DNA from: Clarireedia homoeocarpa
Lineage: Eukaryota > Ascomycota > Leotiomycetes > Helotiales > Rutstroemiaceae
NCBI GenBank assembly: GCA_001465935.1
Contig: LNKV01000032.1
Location: forward strand, 62,001 to 126,000
Length of the DNA: 64,000 nucleotides
Reading direction: 5' to 3'
Under the pieces are notes generated by a model. The model did not search any database, was not told the DNA's origin, and worked only from the letters and a program-made list of their open reading frames with translations. Positions 13,501-25,323 of the stretch are shown piece after piece; within the stretch, counting starts at the first letter, position 1; every line of letters begins with the position of its first letter. The position numbers and the translations under genes are program-made.

Positions 13501-14843
13501 TACTGGACATTTTCTATATCGGAGACAGAGAGCGCGTTCAACAAATTTCAGTCCGGTTCATTCGACGGCAAATTAATAATCTCTCTAGGACCTCACGATA
13601 TGGTTAAGGTAAGTCAAAATTCTTATATCAAAAGAAGACATGGAACTAATCAATCATAGGCCACACCTGCAGAGAAGAGAAGCAAAATCCTTCGTTCAGA
13701 TGCCACATATATCCTAATTGGAGGTACTGGCGGTCTTGGTAGAAGTATGGCTAGATGGATGGTTGTCAAGGGAGCTCGTCACCTTGTACTCATTTCGCGA
13801 AGTGGTTCTACAACTGGTAAGGTTCAAGAGCTTGTGGATGAGCTTACCGCTGTTGGTGCGAACATTGTTGTGCGAAGTTGCGACGTTGCAAATAAAGAAT
13901 CAGTGGAAAACCTGCTCGGTAATGGGCTCGGTAGTATGCCAGAGGTTAGAGGTGTCGTCCATGGAGCAATGGTTCTTCGAGTGAGTAGTTCATTTCCCAC
14001 TTGCTAATTCTCTAACATAATTAGGATGTCTTGTTTGAGAAAATGACATATGATGAGTACACAAAAGTCATCGAGTCGAAAGTGAAAGGTGCTTGGAACT
14101 TCCACAATGCACTGAAATCACAGCAACTCGATTTTTTCGTTGCTATTTCTTCAGCGGCCGGAGCAGTTGGCAACCGAGGTCAAGCAGCATACTCAGCTGC
14201 CAACACGTTCCTAAATGCCTTCGTGCAGTATCGACTATCCCTCGGTTTACCGGCATCCTCACTCGATCTAACAGCTGTGTCCGACGCCGGATACCTAGCT
14301 GAGAATGCTGAAGCAGCTGCCGAAGTAAGCAAAAACCTAGGGAGCGATACAATCAGCGAAGCCGAAGTGCTCGCTCTTCTTGGGGCTGCCATCGCCGGCA
14401 AACTCTCCACTTGCAACAACCACACCATAACCGGCATGCGAATCACCACTTCCCCACCCTTCTGGACCAATGACGCCAAATTCAAGCATCTCCGACTCGC
14501 CGCTGAAACCGCAGCGGAAGCCCAGTCTAGTGCTCAAACCGACGCGAACATCTCTTTCAACACCCTACTTAAGAACGCGCAATCGCTAGAAGAAGCACGG
14601 GATGTAGTATGCAGGGGGTTATTGCATAAACTGCCTTCGGTGTTGATGCTGGAGGCGGAGGACATGGATGTTACGAGGTCGTTGTCAAATTATGCTCTGG
14701 ATTCGCTAGTCGCGATTGAGGTGAGGAATTTTATTGCAAGGGAATTTGAGGCAAATTTGCAGGTGCTAGAGTTGTTGTCGAGTGGGTCGATTGAGACGCT
14801 GGCCAAGGCGATTTGTGGGAAGAGTAAGTTGGTTGCGTTTTAG
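7512..14843 (+). CDS. Reducing type I polyketide synthase (KS-AT-DH-ER-KR-ACP), no methyltransferase
   Basis: Iterative highly reducing PKS of 2247 aa. Ten exons: 7512-8151, 8199-8409, 8453-8658, 8709-8915, 8972-9084, 9221-9522, 9632-9876, 9929-13608, 13660-13980, 14025-14843; all phases close. KS has Cys241 in DTACSSS, His in EAHGTGT and His in SNIGHLEAASG. AT has Ser688 in GHSSGE and YHSHH, as in malonyl-specific ATs. DH keeps His1013, but the HxxxGxxxxP motif reads HQIQSLTLFP and the second catalytic Asp is Glu1201 (HPALLEQ). The ER nucleotide motif is HGATSALGQAA (about 1683). The KR has GGTGGLG and Tyr2031. The ACP Ser is 2202 (ALDSLVAIE). Between DH and ER there are only about 240 residues, too short for a C-methyltransferase. 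There is no thioesterase domain, so the adjacent FSH1 hydrolase could serve for release. The product cannot be predicted. Confidence 0.93.
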
Positions 14844-15492
14844 TTGGGATGGGATGGGACGGGTAAGGGGCTATGAGGGGGAGATAGATATGACGGAGTA
14901 TCTAGCTAGTTCCAGAGGGTCCAGCCGGTTCCAGATCGATTCTATGGGTATGGAGATACATGCTTTAGCGATGGAATGTAATCTTATTTTGAGTTCACCT
15001 ACTGTACGTAGTAATTTATCGATCAGATTAAACTGGATTTACGAGCAGTGTTCTCGCCCTGATAACTTTTCCCAATAAAAAAAGAAGATCTAAGTTAAGA
15101 TGGTTTACTTTCCTTTTCACACGCCGGCACTAACCATAAAATTCGTTCAACCCCTTCCTTCCTCTGCTGCTCTCTCCTCTCCCCTTGTCTCACCCCTTGG
15201 GCCACACCTATTCTATCCGTCGCAACCAATCGGTATTAATCCAGACTAATTCCTCCCATGTCTCTCCATGAAAAAAAAGGTTAATTTCCCTGCGCCTTGC
15301 CAGCTTAAAATTTAAGCTTTATTAATGGAGAGACATCACAAACCCCAACTGACACCGAGACACCTCGAGCCTTGGTGAGCCGGATTCCTCGAAGAAGCAA
15401 AAAAAAACGCCCCACCCGCAGAGCCAAGCGTTGCTATTAACGAAAAAAGAAAATATAGAACTAAATAAACGTCACCGCACATCCCCGAAAAA
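14844..15492. other. Intergenic gap downstream of the PKS
   Basis: About 0.65 kb from the PKS stop to the tRNA gene. It contains the PKS 3' UTR and an AT-rich stretch near 15060-15110. No gene was recognised. Confidence 0.6.
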
Positions 15493-15566
15493 GGCCGGAT
15501 GGTGTAGTTGGTTATCACGTATCCTTAACACGGATAAGGTCCCCGGTTCGAGCCCGGGTTTGGTCA
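15493..15566 (+). tRNA. tRNA-Val (anticodon AAC)
   Basis: A 74-nt cloverleaf. The acceptor stem GGCCGGA pairs with TTTGGTC (three G-U pairs) and is followed by discriminator A. Internal box A lies in TGGTGTAGTTGG and box B in GGTTCGAGCCC. The anticodon stem GTATC/GGATA-type pairing encloses TTAACAC with anticodon AAC at 15527-15529. No intron. This is the usual eukaryotic tRNA-Val(AAC) layout. Confidence 0.93.
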
Positions 15567-15583
15567 TAATAGGGCTCGTATAC

Positions 15584-15620
15584 TTTTTGAGTTTTCTTTT
15601 TTATCTTTTTTTTTTGGATT
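15584..15620 (+). terminator. RNA polymerase III terminator of tRNA-Val
   Basis: The first run of five T begins 18 nt after the tRNA 3' end, followed by longer T runs up to about 15620. This is the expected Pol III stop signal. Confidence 0.7.
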
Positions 15621-15715
15621 CAGATTGTAGGGTCCGTTAGTTTCGGGGACGGGGAAGGGATCTATCTCCGACACGCGGCTGTAAACTAGTTTCTGTCTGG
15701 AGTGATTTCTTTTTA

Positions 15716-15992
15716 CGGAGGTACACAACATGCTCTAAGTTATGTCTCACCGCTTTTTTCTGCCGGCAGAATCAATGAAGGATGGATGGATGGATGGATG
15801 TCCTTGATGTCTATTATATTATTACTTATTTAATTAATACTTTGTAAACTTCCTATTTGCATCGATTATAGCCTGCATTCGTGCTGGTATACTCTCAATC
15901 AATTCTCTCAAGAGTCCTGGTGTCACTACTGTATCCCAAGCCGAACCCCTGTAAAAAAGGCGGTGAGACATAACTTAGGGCATGTACCTCCG
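15716..15992. mobile_element. Miniature Tc1/mariner-type element (MITE) with TA flanks
   Basis: A 277-bp element bounded by TA dinucleotides (15714-15715 and 15993-15994), as expected for Tc1/mariner target duplication. The ends form imperfect terminal inverted repeats of about 40 bp: the left end starts CGGAGGTACA, and the reverse complement of the right end starts the same way. Both share CTAAGTTATGTCTCACCGC after a 5-nt length difference. Inside are a GATG microsatellite (15777-15800) and the 3' end of a transposase reading frame on the minus strand. Deletion of an autonomous element is the simplest origin. It lies about 150 bp from the tRNA gene. Confidence 0.8.
15834..15943 (-). pseudogene. 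Tc1/mariner transposase C-terminal relic
   Basis: A short minus-strand frame encodes about 33 residues ending in ELIESIPARMQAIIDA and then NRKFTKY before a TAA stop at 15834-15836. The pattern 'LIES(I/M)P.R.QA.I.A.G..TKY-stop' is the usual C-terminus of Tc1/mariner DDE transposases. The rest of the transposase is absent, so the copy cannot move by itself. Confidence 0.7.
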
Positions 15993-15994
15993 TA

Positions 15995-16451
15995 GTGCGT
16001 GAGGCTGAATGTGCAGTGAGCTGATAAATCTTTCTTTGGCGTGATTCTCTACCATTCTGGGTGTTCATTGTTTTGCTTTACTTGGTGCTGCATGGAGGGG
16101 GATTGATGATTCCACTTCGTTTGAGTTTATTCGTCTGCACGTCTATCGATTGCTTGCATTAACCGCTCTCAGCTCCTCTACCCATCTGCCGTACCGTCCG
16201 TATCCTCCATCCAATTTCACAGACCCTCTTGTCTTTTGACTCCAGTCTTCCGCTTTTTTTGTATCCACCTACTCACCCACCCACCCACTTTCTTCCCACT
16301 CCATTCCACTCCGCATCGACACCGTCTCTCCTTCCCGTCGCTTCGCTTCGCTTCCCTCTCCATGTCTCTGCCCACCGCATTCTTCTTCCCCTCATGTCTT
16401 CCTCTCCTCATTCCCACCCACTCTCCCCTTCACCCCGGCACCGCACCATAC
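15995..16451. other. Pyrimidine-rich intergenic gap
   Basis: About 0.46 kb between the miniature element and the auxilin stop codon. Roughly 16220-16440 is strongly C/T-biased on the plus strand. No gene is supported. Confidence 0.55.
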
Positions 16452-19378
16452 TTACATACCATTCTGCGCTTTAAAGCCATCCCAACTCTCATTCAGCGTC
16501 GCGAAAACCGTCGCCGCAATCATGCGGACCTCTTGCGATGCATCCTGCGGTAACTAAATTGCGGAAAATTCTTATGTTAGCCAATGTACACACACACATG
16601 TATATATATATAAATGAATCAAGTCTAACGTATCTCGCAACTTGCTCTGCCTCCTGTTCCTCTGTCCCTTATAAAAAAAAAAAAAGGAAAGAAACCCACC
16701 TTATCAGGATGACACTTCCCAATAGCCTTCATATAAGCAATCTTAACCTTCCCCGGCACAACCAACTCATGCAACCCCACAGGTTTCCACCCGCTCCCCT
16801 CCCAAAGCACCTTATCCAAACTCCCCAACAGCGCCCTCAAGTTATCCCTCTTCCCATCCCTCCACTTCGCGATCCTCTCATCCACTTTATCCATCAGCAT
16901 CAATTTCTCATCATCCGCCTTCTCCGCCTTGCGATTTGCTTCCCTCAGCCTAATCACCGCTTCTGAATCCTTCTCCGGCATATTCGGTCGCGACTTAGGT
17001 TTGGGGGTAACAGACGGTGTAGGTCGTTGTGGTTTTGGCGCGAGCGCTTTCTCGCACCGTTGACGGCCCTGAATGGGGATCGCGCCCGCGACGCCAGACT
17101 CAATACACTGCACCCAGACATCTCTTGCATCGGCCCACTTCTCCAACTGTTCGAGTGCTTCAGCTTTACTGACGAGCGCTTTGCCCCAATACTCTTTCAT
17201 GGATTTGCGATCGTCCGGTGCGCCGGTACTCAAATCGATGGATTCGTTTTCGCCGCGGGAGGGGCCGACGATAGAGATGGCGCGGTCAGAGTCTTGGATG
17301 GCGTCGCGGGGGTGGCCGGTTTTGAGGGAGGTGAGAGAGCGCTCGACGAGGATGAATATGGTTATGGGGTGGTTTTGGGGGAGGGCGGATAGTGAGGATG
17401 TGTAGGAGGTGTGCGCGGAGATGTAGTCACCGCGGTCAGAGTGGGCTTTGCCTTCAAGACGGTGTTGGGTCGAGGATTTTAGGACGATGGGGGAGAGGGC
17501 GGGGATGGTGCGAGGGGGAGGTTTGGGTTTAGAGGGGGTCGGTGTGGAGGGTTTGGAGGTGGTAGATTTGGGTGTTGGATGGGACGGTGCTGCGCGCGAC
17601 TGCGAGGATGCTGGGCGCAGTTGAGAGGACGAGGAGGAGAAGAGAAGATCTGGTTCGGGTGCGGGTTGAGATTGAGGTTGAGGAGTGGCCTTTTTCCGTC
17701 GAGCTGGACTGACATATGCTTGGGCACTTTGATCGTCTATTGACTGTTTAGTTACCCGTGTCCTAGGATCGACTGGCGGTGGTGTAGGCCGACTTTGTGG
17801 GCGGCTTTGTTGCCATCTAGGATTTGATGTAGGTCTCTCGGGAGGGAAACTAGAAACGGACGGAGATTGATCACGTGAATTATCCAACCCTGAAGCTTTT
17901 GTTCTCCTTGGAGGTGGTCTTGCCCCGCTTTCCAAAGCAAGAGCTTCATCTGTAACTTCTGAAGTACTTTTAGCTGCTTCGGCCTTTGCACGTCTTGCCC
18001 GCTGCTCGGATATAGCTTCTCGTTCTGCCGCCTCTCTCATCCATTTTGGTTGACTTGAATCGGCATCAGCTTGAAATTCAGCTACTGCTTTCTCAATCTT
18101 TTTCTGTGATTGCTTCCACAATGAATTGGCAGTCTTGAAAATATTACTTCCCATAGCTGCAGCAGTCTTTGTAAAGTCCGATTCGCTGTTCGGTGACCGG
18201 TTCTCTTCTCGTCGTGGTAGGGATTGACTCCTCTCTTCTTCCCGCATCCATGCTGGTGGTGCATTTCCCTTTCTCCCATCCCTCGATGTTTCCCTTCTCT
18301 CTCCATTCGAAGAAGATGCACCTCCTCGATTGGGATCCCTGGACTTGGCTTTTTGTTTTGATTGCTTTTGCGCATCATTGAACAACCAACTGACCGCTGC
18401 CTGTATGTCAAGTCCCGAGCCACTTTCCGTAAGGGCGCGTCTCGACTGTTCGGCCGAAAATCCCATCTCCACCAATTCAGCAACCGCCTTATCCCAGGGA
18501 TCATCCGAGTTATCTTCCGAATCTGAAGACTCCGCACGTATTTCAGGTATTGGAGGAGCAGCTCTCTTGACCTCCTCTACTGGCTTTCCCAGATCTCCCA
18601 GGAAATCATCATCGTCCGCTGAAGTGGATATTGGCACAGGCGCAGACGTGGGCGGCTTCATTTGCCCCAGACCAAATGGATCGTCATCGTCTCCAAATTC
18701 CGCCGGCTTGCTCGTAGGCTGAACCCAAGCTTGCGGATTACTCAAATCCGGCCCCTTTGTAGTGCCGAACCCGGGTGTTTGCGCACGACTTGAAGAAGAA
18801 GAAGGTGGTGGATAATGGCTTGAATTGTCTACTTTGGTATCTTTATTGAAAGCCGCAAACAGATCATCATCCCCACCCAGATCTGCACCATTGCTAGCCG
18901 GCGGTGGAGAGATAGTCGAAGAAAACGGAGATACGACAGGCTGGCCCATCATAACAGAATTTGGAGAGGGAACAGGCGATAACCCCGCGACGCCCTTCCC
19001 CTTGTCGCCCAGCCCATCCCAGAATTGCGAACTCCCAAACTGCGCATCATATTGCTTCCTCTGTTCCTCTTCTTTCCTCCTCTTCTCCTCTTGCAATTTC
19101 GCTTGCTGCTGCTGCAATGTCAACGTGTTCGCTTTCGCAGATCCAAACGAGACGAGATTCGAGAAACTGTCCGAAGCGGTATTCTTGGCCGGCGCAAACG
19201 CTTTTGCGGCTCCGGAACCTTGAGCAGATAGAGGGGTAGCTCTCCCCGAGTTCGCAGGCGGCGGAGTAGGACGTAACGTGGGGTAGTAGTTTCCTGTGCC
19301 AGTGCCAGGTAATACTTTACTTGGCTGGGTGCTGTTGTTCGAAGCAGCAGACCAATCCAGACCGTTTAAATCATCCAT
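16452..19378 (-). CDS. SWA2: Auxilin-like clathrin-uncoating J-domain protein (Swa2 type)
   Basis: A 926-aa auxilin homologue that recruits and stimulates Hsp70 to strip clathrin from coated vesicles. Exon 1 is 16700-19378 and exon 2 is 16452-16553. The intron begins GTGGG after HPDK and ends TTTAG, and phase is kept. The long low-complexity N-terminus has clathrin/adaptor-type acidic and DPF-like segments (DDPFGLGQ). A UBA domain follows (about 290-335, LVEMGFSAEQSRRAL), then a disordered Ser/Pro-rich region, a TPR-like region (about 660-800) and a C-terminal J domain with the invariant HPDK loop (890-893). The last exon supplies the final helix (ATVFATLNESWDGFK), typical of auxilins. A single gene with no operon-like neighbours, and housekeeping in nature. 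The match to Swa2/auxilin architecture is strong. Confidence 0.92.
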
Positions 19379-21852
19379 TCTGAGACATATAAAGAGTGAA
19401 AGTTGAGCATTAAAGTTACATCAAATGGGCGGATGGATGATGATCTAGGAGATTGAGGGAATCGCGTATAGTAAGAGAATCGAGGGACGGTGGATGGCAT
19501 TAAGATTCATGGACTTCAACTCCTCTGGCTGACGTTCCGAAACATGATATTGCGAATAGGTGGTCGCTCAGTCCACCGTATTATGTTAGGCCAGAAGTTA
19601 GTTCTATGAATAAACCTCAGGCTCCAAAAAGCTACGGTACAAAATATGTCGAAATGGGCCTATTCTCATCTACAAAAGTTGATATGCTGGGTGAGTATGA
19701 ATCTGTTAGTCCTACAATTAGTCGTCATGAAGCGGCTGCAAATAACATAGCGAAGCATATGGGTAACATCGTTTCTGGATTGTTTTCCGCACTCTTTATG
19801 TATTGCCGACCTGCCTTCCACTAGGAGTACAGTACACTTCTCCGAACACCAGCCGTGGTTTGATATGTCCGGTAGCAGCGACATCGAGCTTGATACAAGT
19901 ATCTCCACATCAAACAAAGCAATCTAGCCTCTCCTTCTCCATCTTCTCTCAGGGAAGTCACATGCCAAATTCCCCCCTAGAACCAACTCCTCATACTTTG
20001 TAAGCATCATCATCATCATTAACTCATCTACATTATTCCATACCAAGACACCGAGTTCTAGATACATTAATCTACATCAAACAGCAAGCAGCGGCTTTCA
20101 CGCAGTTCTGAGAAACTCGGTCAAAAGCGCACCCCACCCTATTCTCACTTCATAAAAACGGGCAAAGAAAAGGATAAGTCAATACTTTCGTAAACTGCAG
20201 ATGGCATGCATGAGCGAGAAATTACGTATGTGGTCTGACCGGAGGAAACACCCATATCCAGTTCACACACTTGGAGGTGTAGTCCCTTTTCTGCAGTCAG
20301 TTCGATGGATGGTTCGGTAGCACATAAGCGATGGCAGCCCGATGTGACAGGCTGCAGGGAGGTAAACCGGACCAATCCTGGAGCTGGATCTCTATTCGGA
20401 GACAGAGACGCGATGCGAAATTCAGGGGGAGATCTTTTGGTACTGTACGAGTATCTTGAATCTGGTTGCCTGCCTGCCTGTGCCCTGCATATGTGTGTGT
20501 GATGTGCTTGGGGGGGGTAGCTCGCCCATCTGCTCATCCATCCAGTGATTCCATACCTATCGGTCTCCGACCTCCCTACCGGTCTCCGGCCTGCCTACCA
20601 GTCTCCGGCCTACCTACCAAATGGGTGTAGAATCAATCAAAATCAATTGAATATCAAACTTCCGCTGCATGAGCTGATATTAATTGGATTTCGCCAATCT
20701 CTCTGCACCAGGCTGGGAAGGCAGGCAACAGCTGGCTTGCAACGAACATGTATCGAGTTAAGATGTGTAGAAAGCGATCCGTTCGATAGTTCTAGTCTTT
20801 TGCTACTGACCCTCCACCGCATCCCCGTAACTTATCCAATCTCTGATGGCTGAATTGAGGAGATGAAGTGATTGATGATCGTTGTCGAAAAAAGATGAGA
20901 CGAGCCGTCGCCTGGGTTCAAGGTTATCAGCACAAGCCTTTTCGCGCCTCATTCTCCCGTTGACAGACAGGACTGACTAGGCTGCGGCATTAGGTATTAT
21001 AGGGTCTTCAACGGGTGCTACCCTTCTTTTTTGCCGTGCTATGCTCTGTACTTGGTAGTGCTTTGCTTTGCCTTGCCTCCTTTTGCCTTTTGCCAGGAGG
21101 CTAAATGCCTCTCGCATCCTTTATGTCAAAATCCTATCTTCCTGGAGTAAGGCCGTAGCGAGGAGTTCCTACTCGGTAGATAAAGAGAGACATTTGCCTC
21201 TGTTCCAATACCTTGATATGTCTTAGATGTCTTGAATCATGCTATATGCTGTATGATGTATTACCGACTTACTACTGCACGTATATGTAAGTTATTGCTT
21301 TTGCTGCTCTCCTTCGCGCGTAGCGGTCCTGCACTCGAGAGGTCGTCGGTGTTTGGCGGGAGATCATCAGTCAATTGTTCGCCGCAGCTCTTTCTGTCGC
21401 TCACCCTCCCCCTTACCGACCCGTTTTGGGGCCTGACGTGCGTGTGTGTGCCTACCGTTAACCACTAAAACTCGTTATTGTGCTCCGACCGACCACTCCA
21501 CTTGAACCCTAGGACGAGCTGGTTGGTTGTACAGAAGCTCTGCAAATGCAAATGCCAATACTTTTTGGGTTTTAGTTGTGTAATTTGTACCTGCATAGTG
21601 GCCGTGCATGCTCAACCTGGTCCAATACAGCATCAAAAGCTTTGCGTTTTGGGTAGAGGGGGGATGCTTGCCGATGTGGAGGTCCGATTGGGACAAGCCT
21701 GCTTTCCCACCACTGCTCTTTTTGCGTCGTTGTCGTGAGTACCGATTCGGATTTGGGTTCCACGTCATGTTGCCACGAACCGTGGCAACTTCGTAGACTC
21801 GAATATAATATTCTGTATCCTAAACGAGCGCGTTGCCGTCCGTATGTGTGGG

Positions 21853-21902
21853 TAGAAGGTGGACGGGGAAGAAGGTTGACGGGGAAGAAGGTGGACGGGG
21901 GA
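21853..21902. repeat. 17-bp minisatellite
   Basis: About three copies of a unit close to GAAGAAGGTGGACGGGG in direct tandem, with one base change in the middle copy. Confidence 0.75.
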
Positions 21903-22366
21903 AGACGGAGTAATGAATGAAGGGGTTCCGGATTCCTCCACATGGTAATGCGTGAGATCTCTGCGAGGGACGTACCGATAAAGTAGGAAGAATGGCTCCA
22001 TAATGTTTGTACCCCGTACCCAAATGCGGACCAAAGGTACTACTGACTGTACTCAGTCTATTTTTTGATCGTTCACTGCCCTGGATTCATCCAATCTCAT
22101 CCCATCACCGACCGTTGCTCAACGACCAAGCTTTACGATGGAGGACAAGTATAGCCGAGAAGCCAAAGACAATGAATCCCATCACCCAAAAGGAAATCAA
22201 TAAGGCAAATATCTGGGCCCTGAGAACCGGGTTGTCGTAAAAGGCGACAAGGGAGCTGTACCACTGTACATACTTCGTACTGTACCAGAGTCCCAGAGAG
22301 TACCGTTGGAAGTCGTGATCCCCTTGAACAATATTTCCCCGAGGATCATTTTGGGATGAATCATGC

Positions 22367-22407
22367 CATGGCAAGCATGGCAAGCATGGCAAGCATGGCA
22401 AGCATGG
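22367..22407. repeat. 9-bp tandem repeat (GGCAAGCAT)
   Basis: Four perfect tandem copies of GGCAAGCAT preceded by a partial copy. Copy perfection suggests recent slippage. Confidence 0.85.
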
Positions 22408-22610
22408 GCTATGACATGGATGGCGTAGGCGGAATATCCGTTGATGGCGTCTGCGGTCGTACCACGAAGCATCCTTGAATCTTCAGTATCCGCTTTCTAT
22501 ACCAGAAAAAACCGCCTGGTCATTTGGCAATCCCTGAGCTGGACCCATAGGAAGCGATCCCGACGCAGACATCCTTAACTACTCCGTAGAGATGCAGCGA
22601 TGTAGCGATG

Positions 22611-22650
22611 CAGCTCCAGCTCCAGCTCCGGCTCCAGCTCCGGCTCCTTG
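22611..22650. repeat. 6-bp tandem repeat (CAGCTC / CGGCTC)
   Basis: About six tandem hexamers alternating CAGCTC and CGGCTC. The same hexamer family recurs at 23.93-24.00 kb. Confidence 0.7.
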
Positions 22651-23930
22651 AAATCCAGATCAAATTGAAGTCTCTCTGGCTTCTGTGTCAATGTACGAAG
22701 CACTGCATCATCGATTATCATTAACTAAAAATCCCTTGCAAAAGATCTGAGCCTGTCGTTGAGGTTGAGCTTGACTCAGTGTCACGGCTGCAGCTCCGCC
22801 GACAAAGTGGGCAAGAGAGAGGAAGCACCCCGTATCGTCAGTTAGCTGCATTTTAACGCCTGCATAGGGTTTAATAAGGCTGCCCAGAAATGTCTTTGAT
22901 GTTTTGCAAAGGCATGCTGTGTTGTTGATCTCGGGCGAAAATCATTCATAGTATCAAAGCACATCAAAGGCCAAGCCACCATTGGTAGGACGACACAGGA
23001 CCAAAAACAATACTCCCCAGGTTCTGCCTGCAGAGAGCCATGCTGAAGGAATAGAGGACCAATCTGATCCAGGTTTTGCAGGACCAAACAGGAAGTTAGG
23101 GACCTTCAGATAAGCATTTTATGGAGTCAGCCTTTAACCGGCAGCAACAGTGCTAGTACTGTAACATTGAAGGATGTAACATTAGGAGCAACCAATTCCC
23201 CGAAGAATGGCTATAATTTGAAGATGGCCATTGATCGTATGCAATAGTAGAGAGGGGCGCGAGAGCATTGAACATCCATCTAGAAGCTGTGGTCTGGATG
23301 GGGTAGGAAGTAAAAGGCAGTTCCTGGGTAGAAAGTAGAAGGCATTTCCTGCGGCCATGTTGTAAGACTTGGCATAGAGATTCTTGCCGTTGAAAGACCT
23401 TCTTTGATCTCGAGGTTATTGGCCTCGGAGATTTCTGGACGAAGGAACGGCAAACGACAGGAATACCAGACAGAGCCTTTTTCATATACTTGACGTAAAT
23501 ACTAGTTGTACTCATGCTATTAATATCGATATCGATTCCTTTGAGCAATAAGTTACTTCAAATTACAAATTCCCGTAGACTCTACAAGCCACATGGTCGT
23601 CATTAGAGATTCATTCATTGCATTACAAGTATGTATGTAGCATCCCGCTGCAACATGGACTAGAACAAGAAGTTCATGCAGCTGGCAGCGGTCGGCCTCT
23701 TCCCGTCATATCAGTTAAAGTATTGTTTTTTGAAAGGACCCTTGAAATAGATCCATCACCTACGTCTTCATCATCGGCACATACGGACGACGAGAAGCTG
23801 CTTTGTCCCACGGCGATCACGGCTGCCCACCACTACTGTACGGTAGCACGACCCCAGAACCCTACCTTAGCCTGCCAGACGTACATTTAGGAAACGCTCC
23901 AGCCAAAGCTACTTTGCGCCTCGTACGGCT

Positions 23931-24001
23931 CCAGGTGCAGGTGCAGGTGCAGGTGCAGGTCCAGCTCCAGGTCCAGGTCCAGCTCCAGCTCCAGCTCCAG
24001 C
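23931..24001. repeat. 6-bp tandem repeat (CAGGTG -> CAGGTC/CAGCTC)
   Basis: About twelve tandem hexamers that drift from CAGGTG through CAGGTC to CAGCTC along the array. It is followed by a GTCGCC-rich array up to about 24068. Confidence 0.8.
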
Positions 24002-24618
24002 TTTGTAGTTTTAGCTCCCAGCTCGCTCGCTCTCAGTCGCAGTCGCCGTCGCAGTCGCCGTCGCCGTAGCAGTTACAGTCCCCAGCGCAGCTACCTTGAA
24101 AGCTACCCAAGGATCCAAGTACCTTAGTACCCTCCCTCCTTACCCACTCGCGCCAGTCACCGGAATAGCTACGAATCATTACCCGACCGCACTGACTGCT
24201 CCCCTATCCGTGGATACCAAATAGCAGCACAGCAGCTACCGACTAGAGACATTAGGAGACATTTAGTGGCACTACCCAAAAAACCAGCGGGCCATCGATT
24301 CGCTGTGTGTGAGTTGACTCAAGCATTCACGGTCGCTCTCGAGGTTACTATTGAAAAATAAAATAATACGGGGGAATATGTTCACTGCCCACTCGTCCCT
24401 TGTTCCCAACACCCACACCCTCACCCTCCAGCAGCTGCTCCCGGCTGCACCAAATCTGAGCACACTTTTTGGGTTTCCCGTGGCGGACCAGAAGGACCAT
24501 CCGTGATCTGCTCTCACACACTGACTGTACTATCTCACCTATACGGAGCAGACGGGTCGATGCTAGACCTATTTGCAACATTCTCATTACTTGGGAAGGC
24601 CACCAAACGCACCCAGGA

Positions 24619-24752
24619 ATAGTCCGAAGAGTCCTAAGAGTCCTAAGAGTCCCAAGAGTTCCACCAATTATTTACCCAAAATTATACCAGGCTATTATAT
24701 TCTATTAGCCAGACTGTGCCAGGACTGTGCCAGGACTGTGCCAGGACTGAGC
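24619..24752. repeat. Two adjacent minisatellites (9 bp and 11 bp)
   Basis: 24619-24660 holds about four copies of a unit close to CCTAAGAGT. 24712-24752 holds about four copies of a unit close to GACTGTGCCAG. Confidence 0.75.
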
Positions 24753-25249
24753 CATCCCAGGACGGTCCCTAGGCCGCAGAGCGTGGTGACCCAAAACTTT
24801 CCCAAACTCCAGCAAACCCTACCAAAAACCCTCCACCTGCCTTCACCCCTCCACCAAACCTTACCGCATACTGCAAGTGTACCTGCTTATCTATCTGGGA
24901 CGGACGCTTCCTTGGTTCTGGACCGGCCAGTTCTGAAAAGCAACTGGCATCTCCATATCACATCACATCACAATATATTCGCAGGAGTGGACGGAGGGTA
25001 CGGTTGCATACGACATCTTTCGACTTGCTCTTTGTTGTTGCTTCTCGTTGCCTCTCGTTGCTTCTCCCCTTGGACTACATCCCATCTACAGTCTACAATC
25101 CAATCTCCGACCAACGAACCCAACCTTACCTCATCTCGCTCACCTCACCTCTCCTCAACCCGACCAGGCCCGTCGACCTTTCACCACAAATAAAAAAAAA
25201 AATAAAAAAAAAAATAAAAAAAATCATACACGCGATCGAAATACGTTGA

Positions 25250-25323
25250 CGGCAGGGACGGCGACGACGGCAGCGACGGCAGCGACGACAACGGCAGCGA
25301 CGGCAGCGGCAGCAGCAGCGACT
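25250..25323. repeat. GCGACGGCA-type tandem repeat
   Basis: Imperfect 9-bp GCGACGGCA and GCA triplet repeats upstream of the URC4 start, probably inside its 5' UTR or promoter. Confidence 0.7.

Noticed and set aside
16229..16553. Plus-strand frames opposite the auxilin 3' flank
   Set aside because: Low-complexity C/T-rich sequence; no family similarity. The minus strand carries the real last exon of auxilin.
22105..22472. Minus-strand frames with repeated CLPCLP residues
   Set aside because: They are translations of the GGCAAGCAT array, with no conserved protein sequence.
23803..24069. Reading frame made of repeated Gln/Val residues
   Set aside because: It is only the translation of a hexamer tandem repeat.
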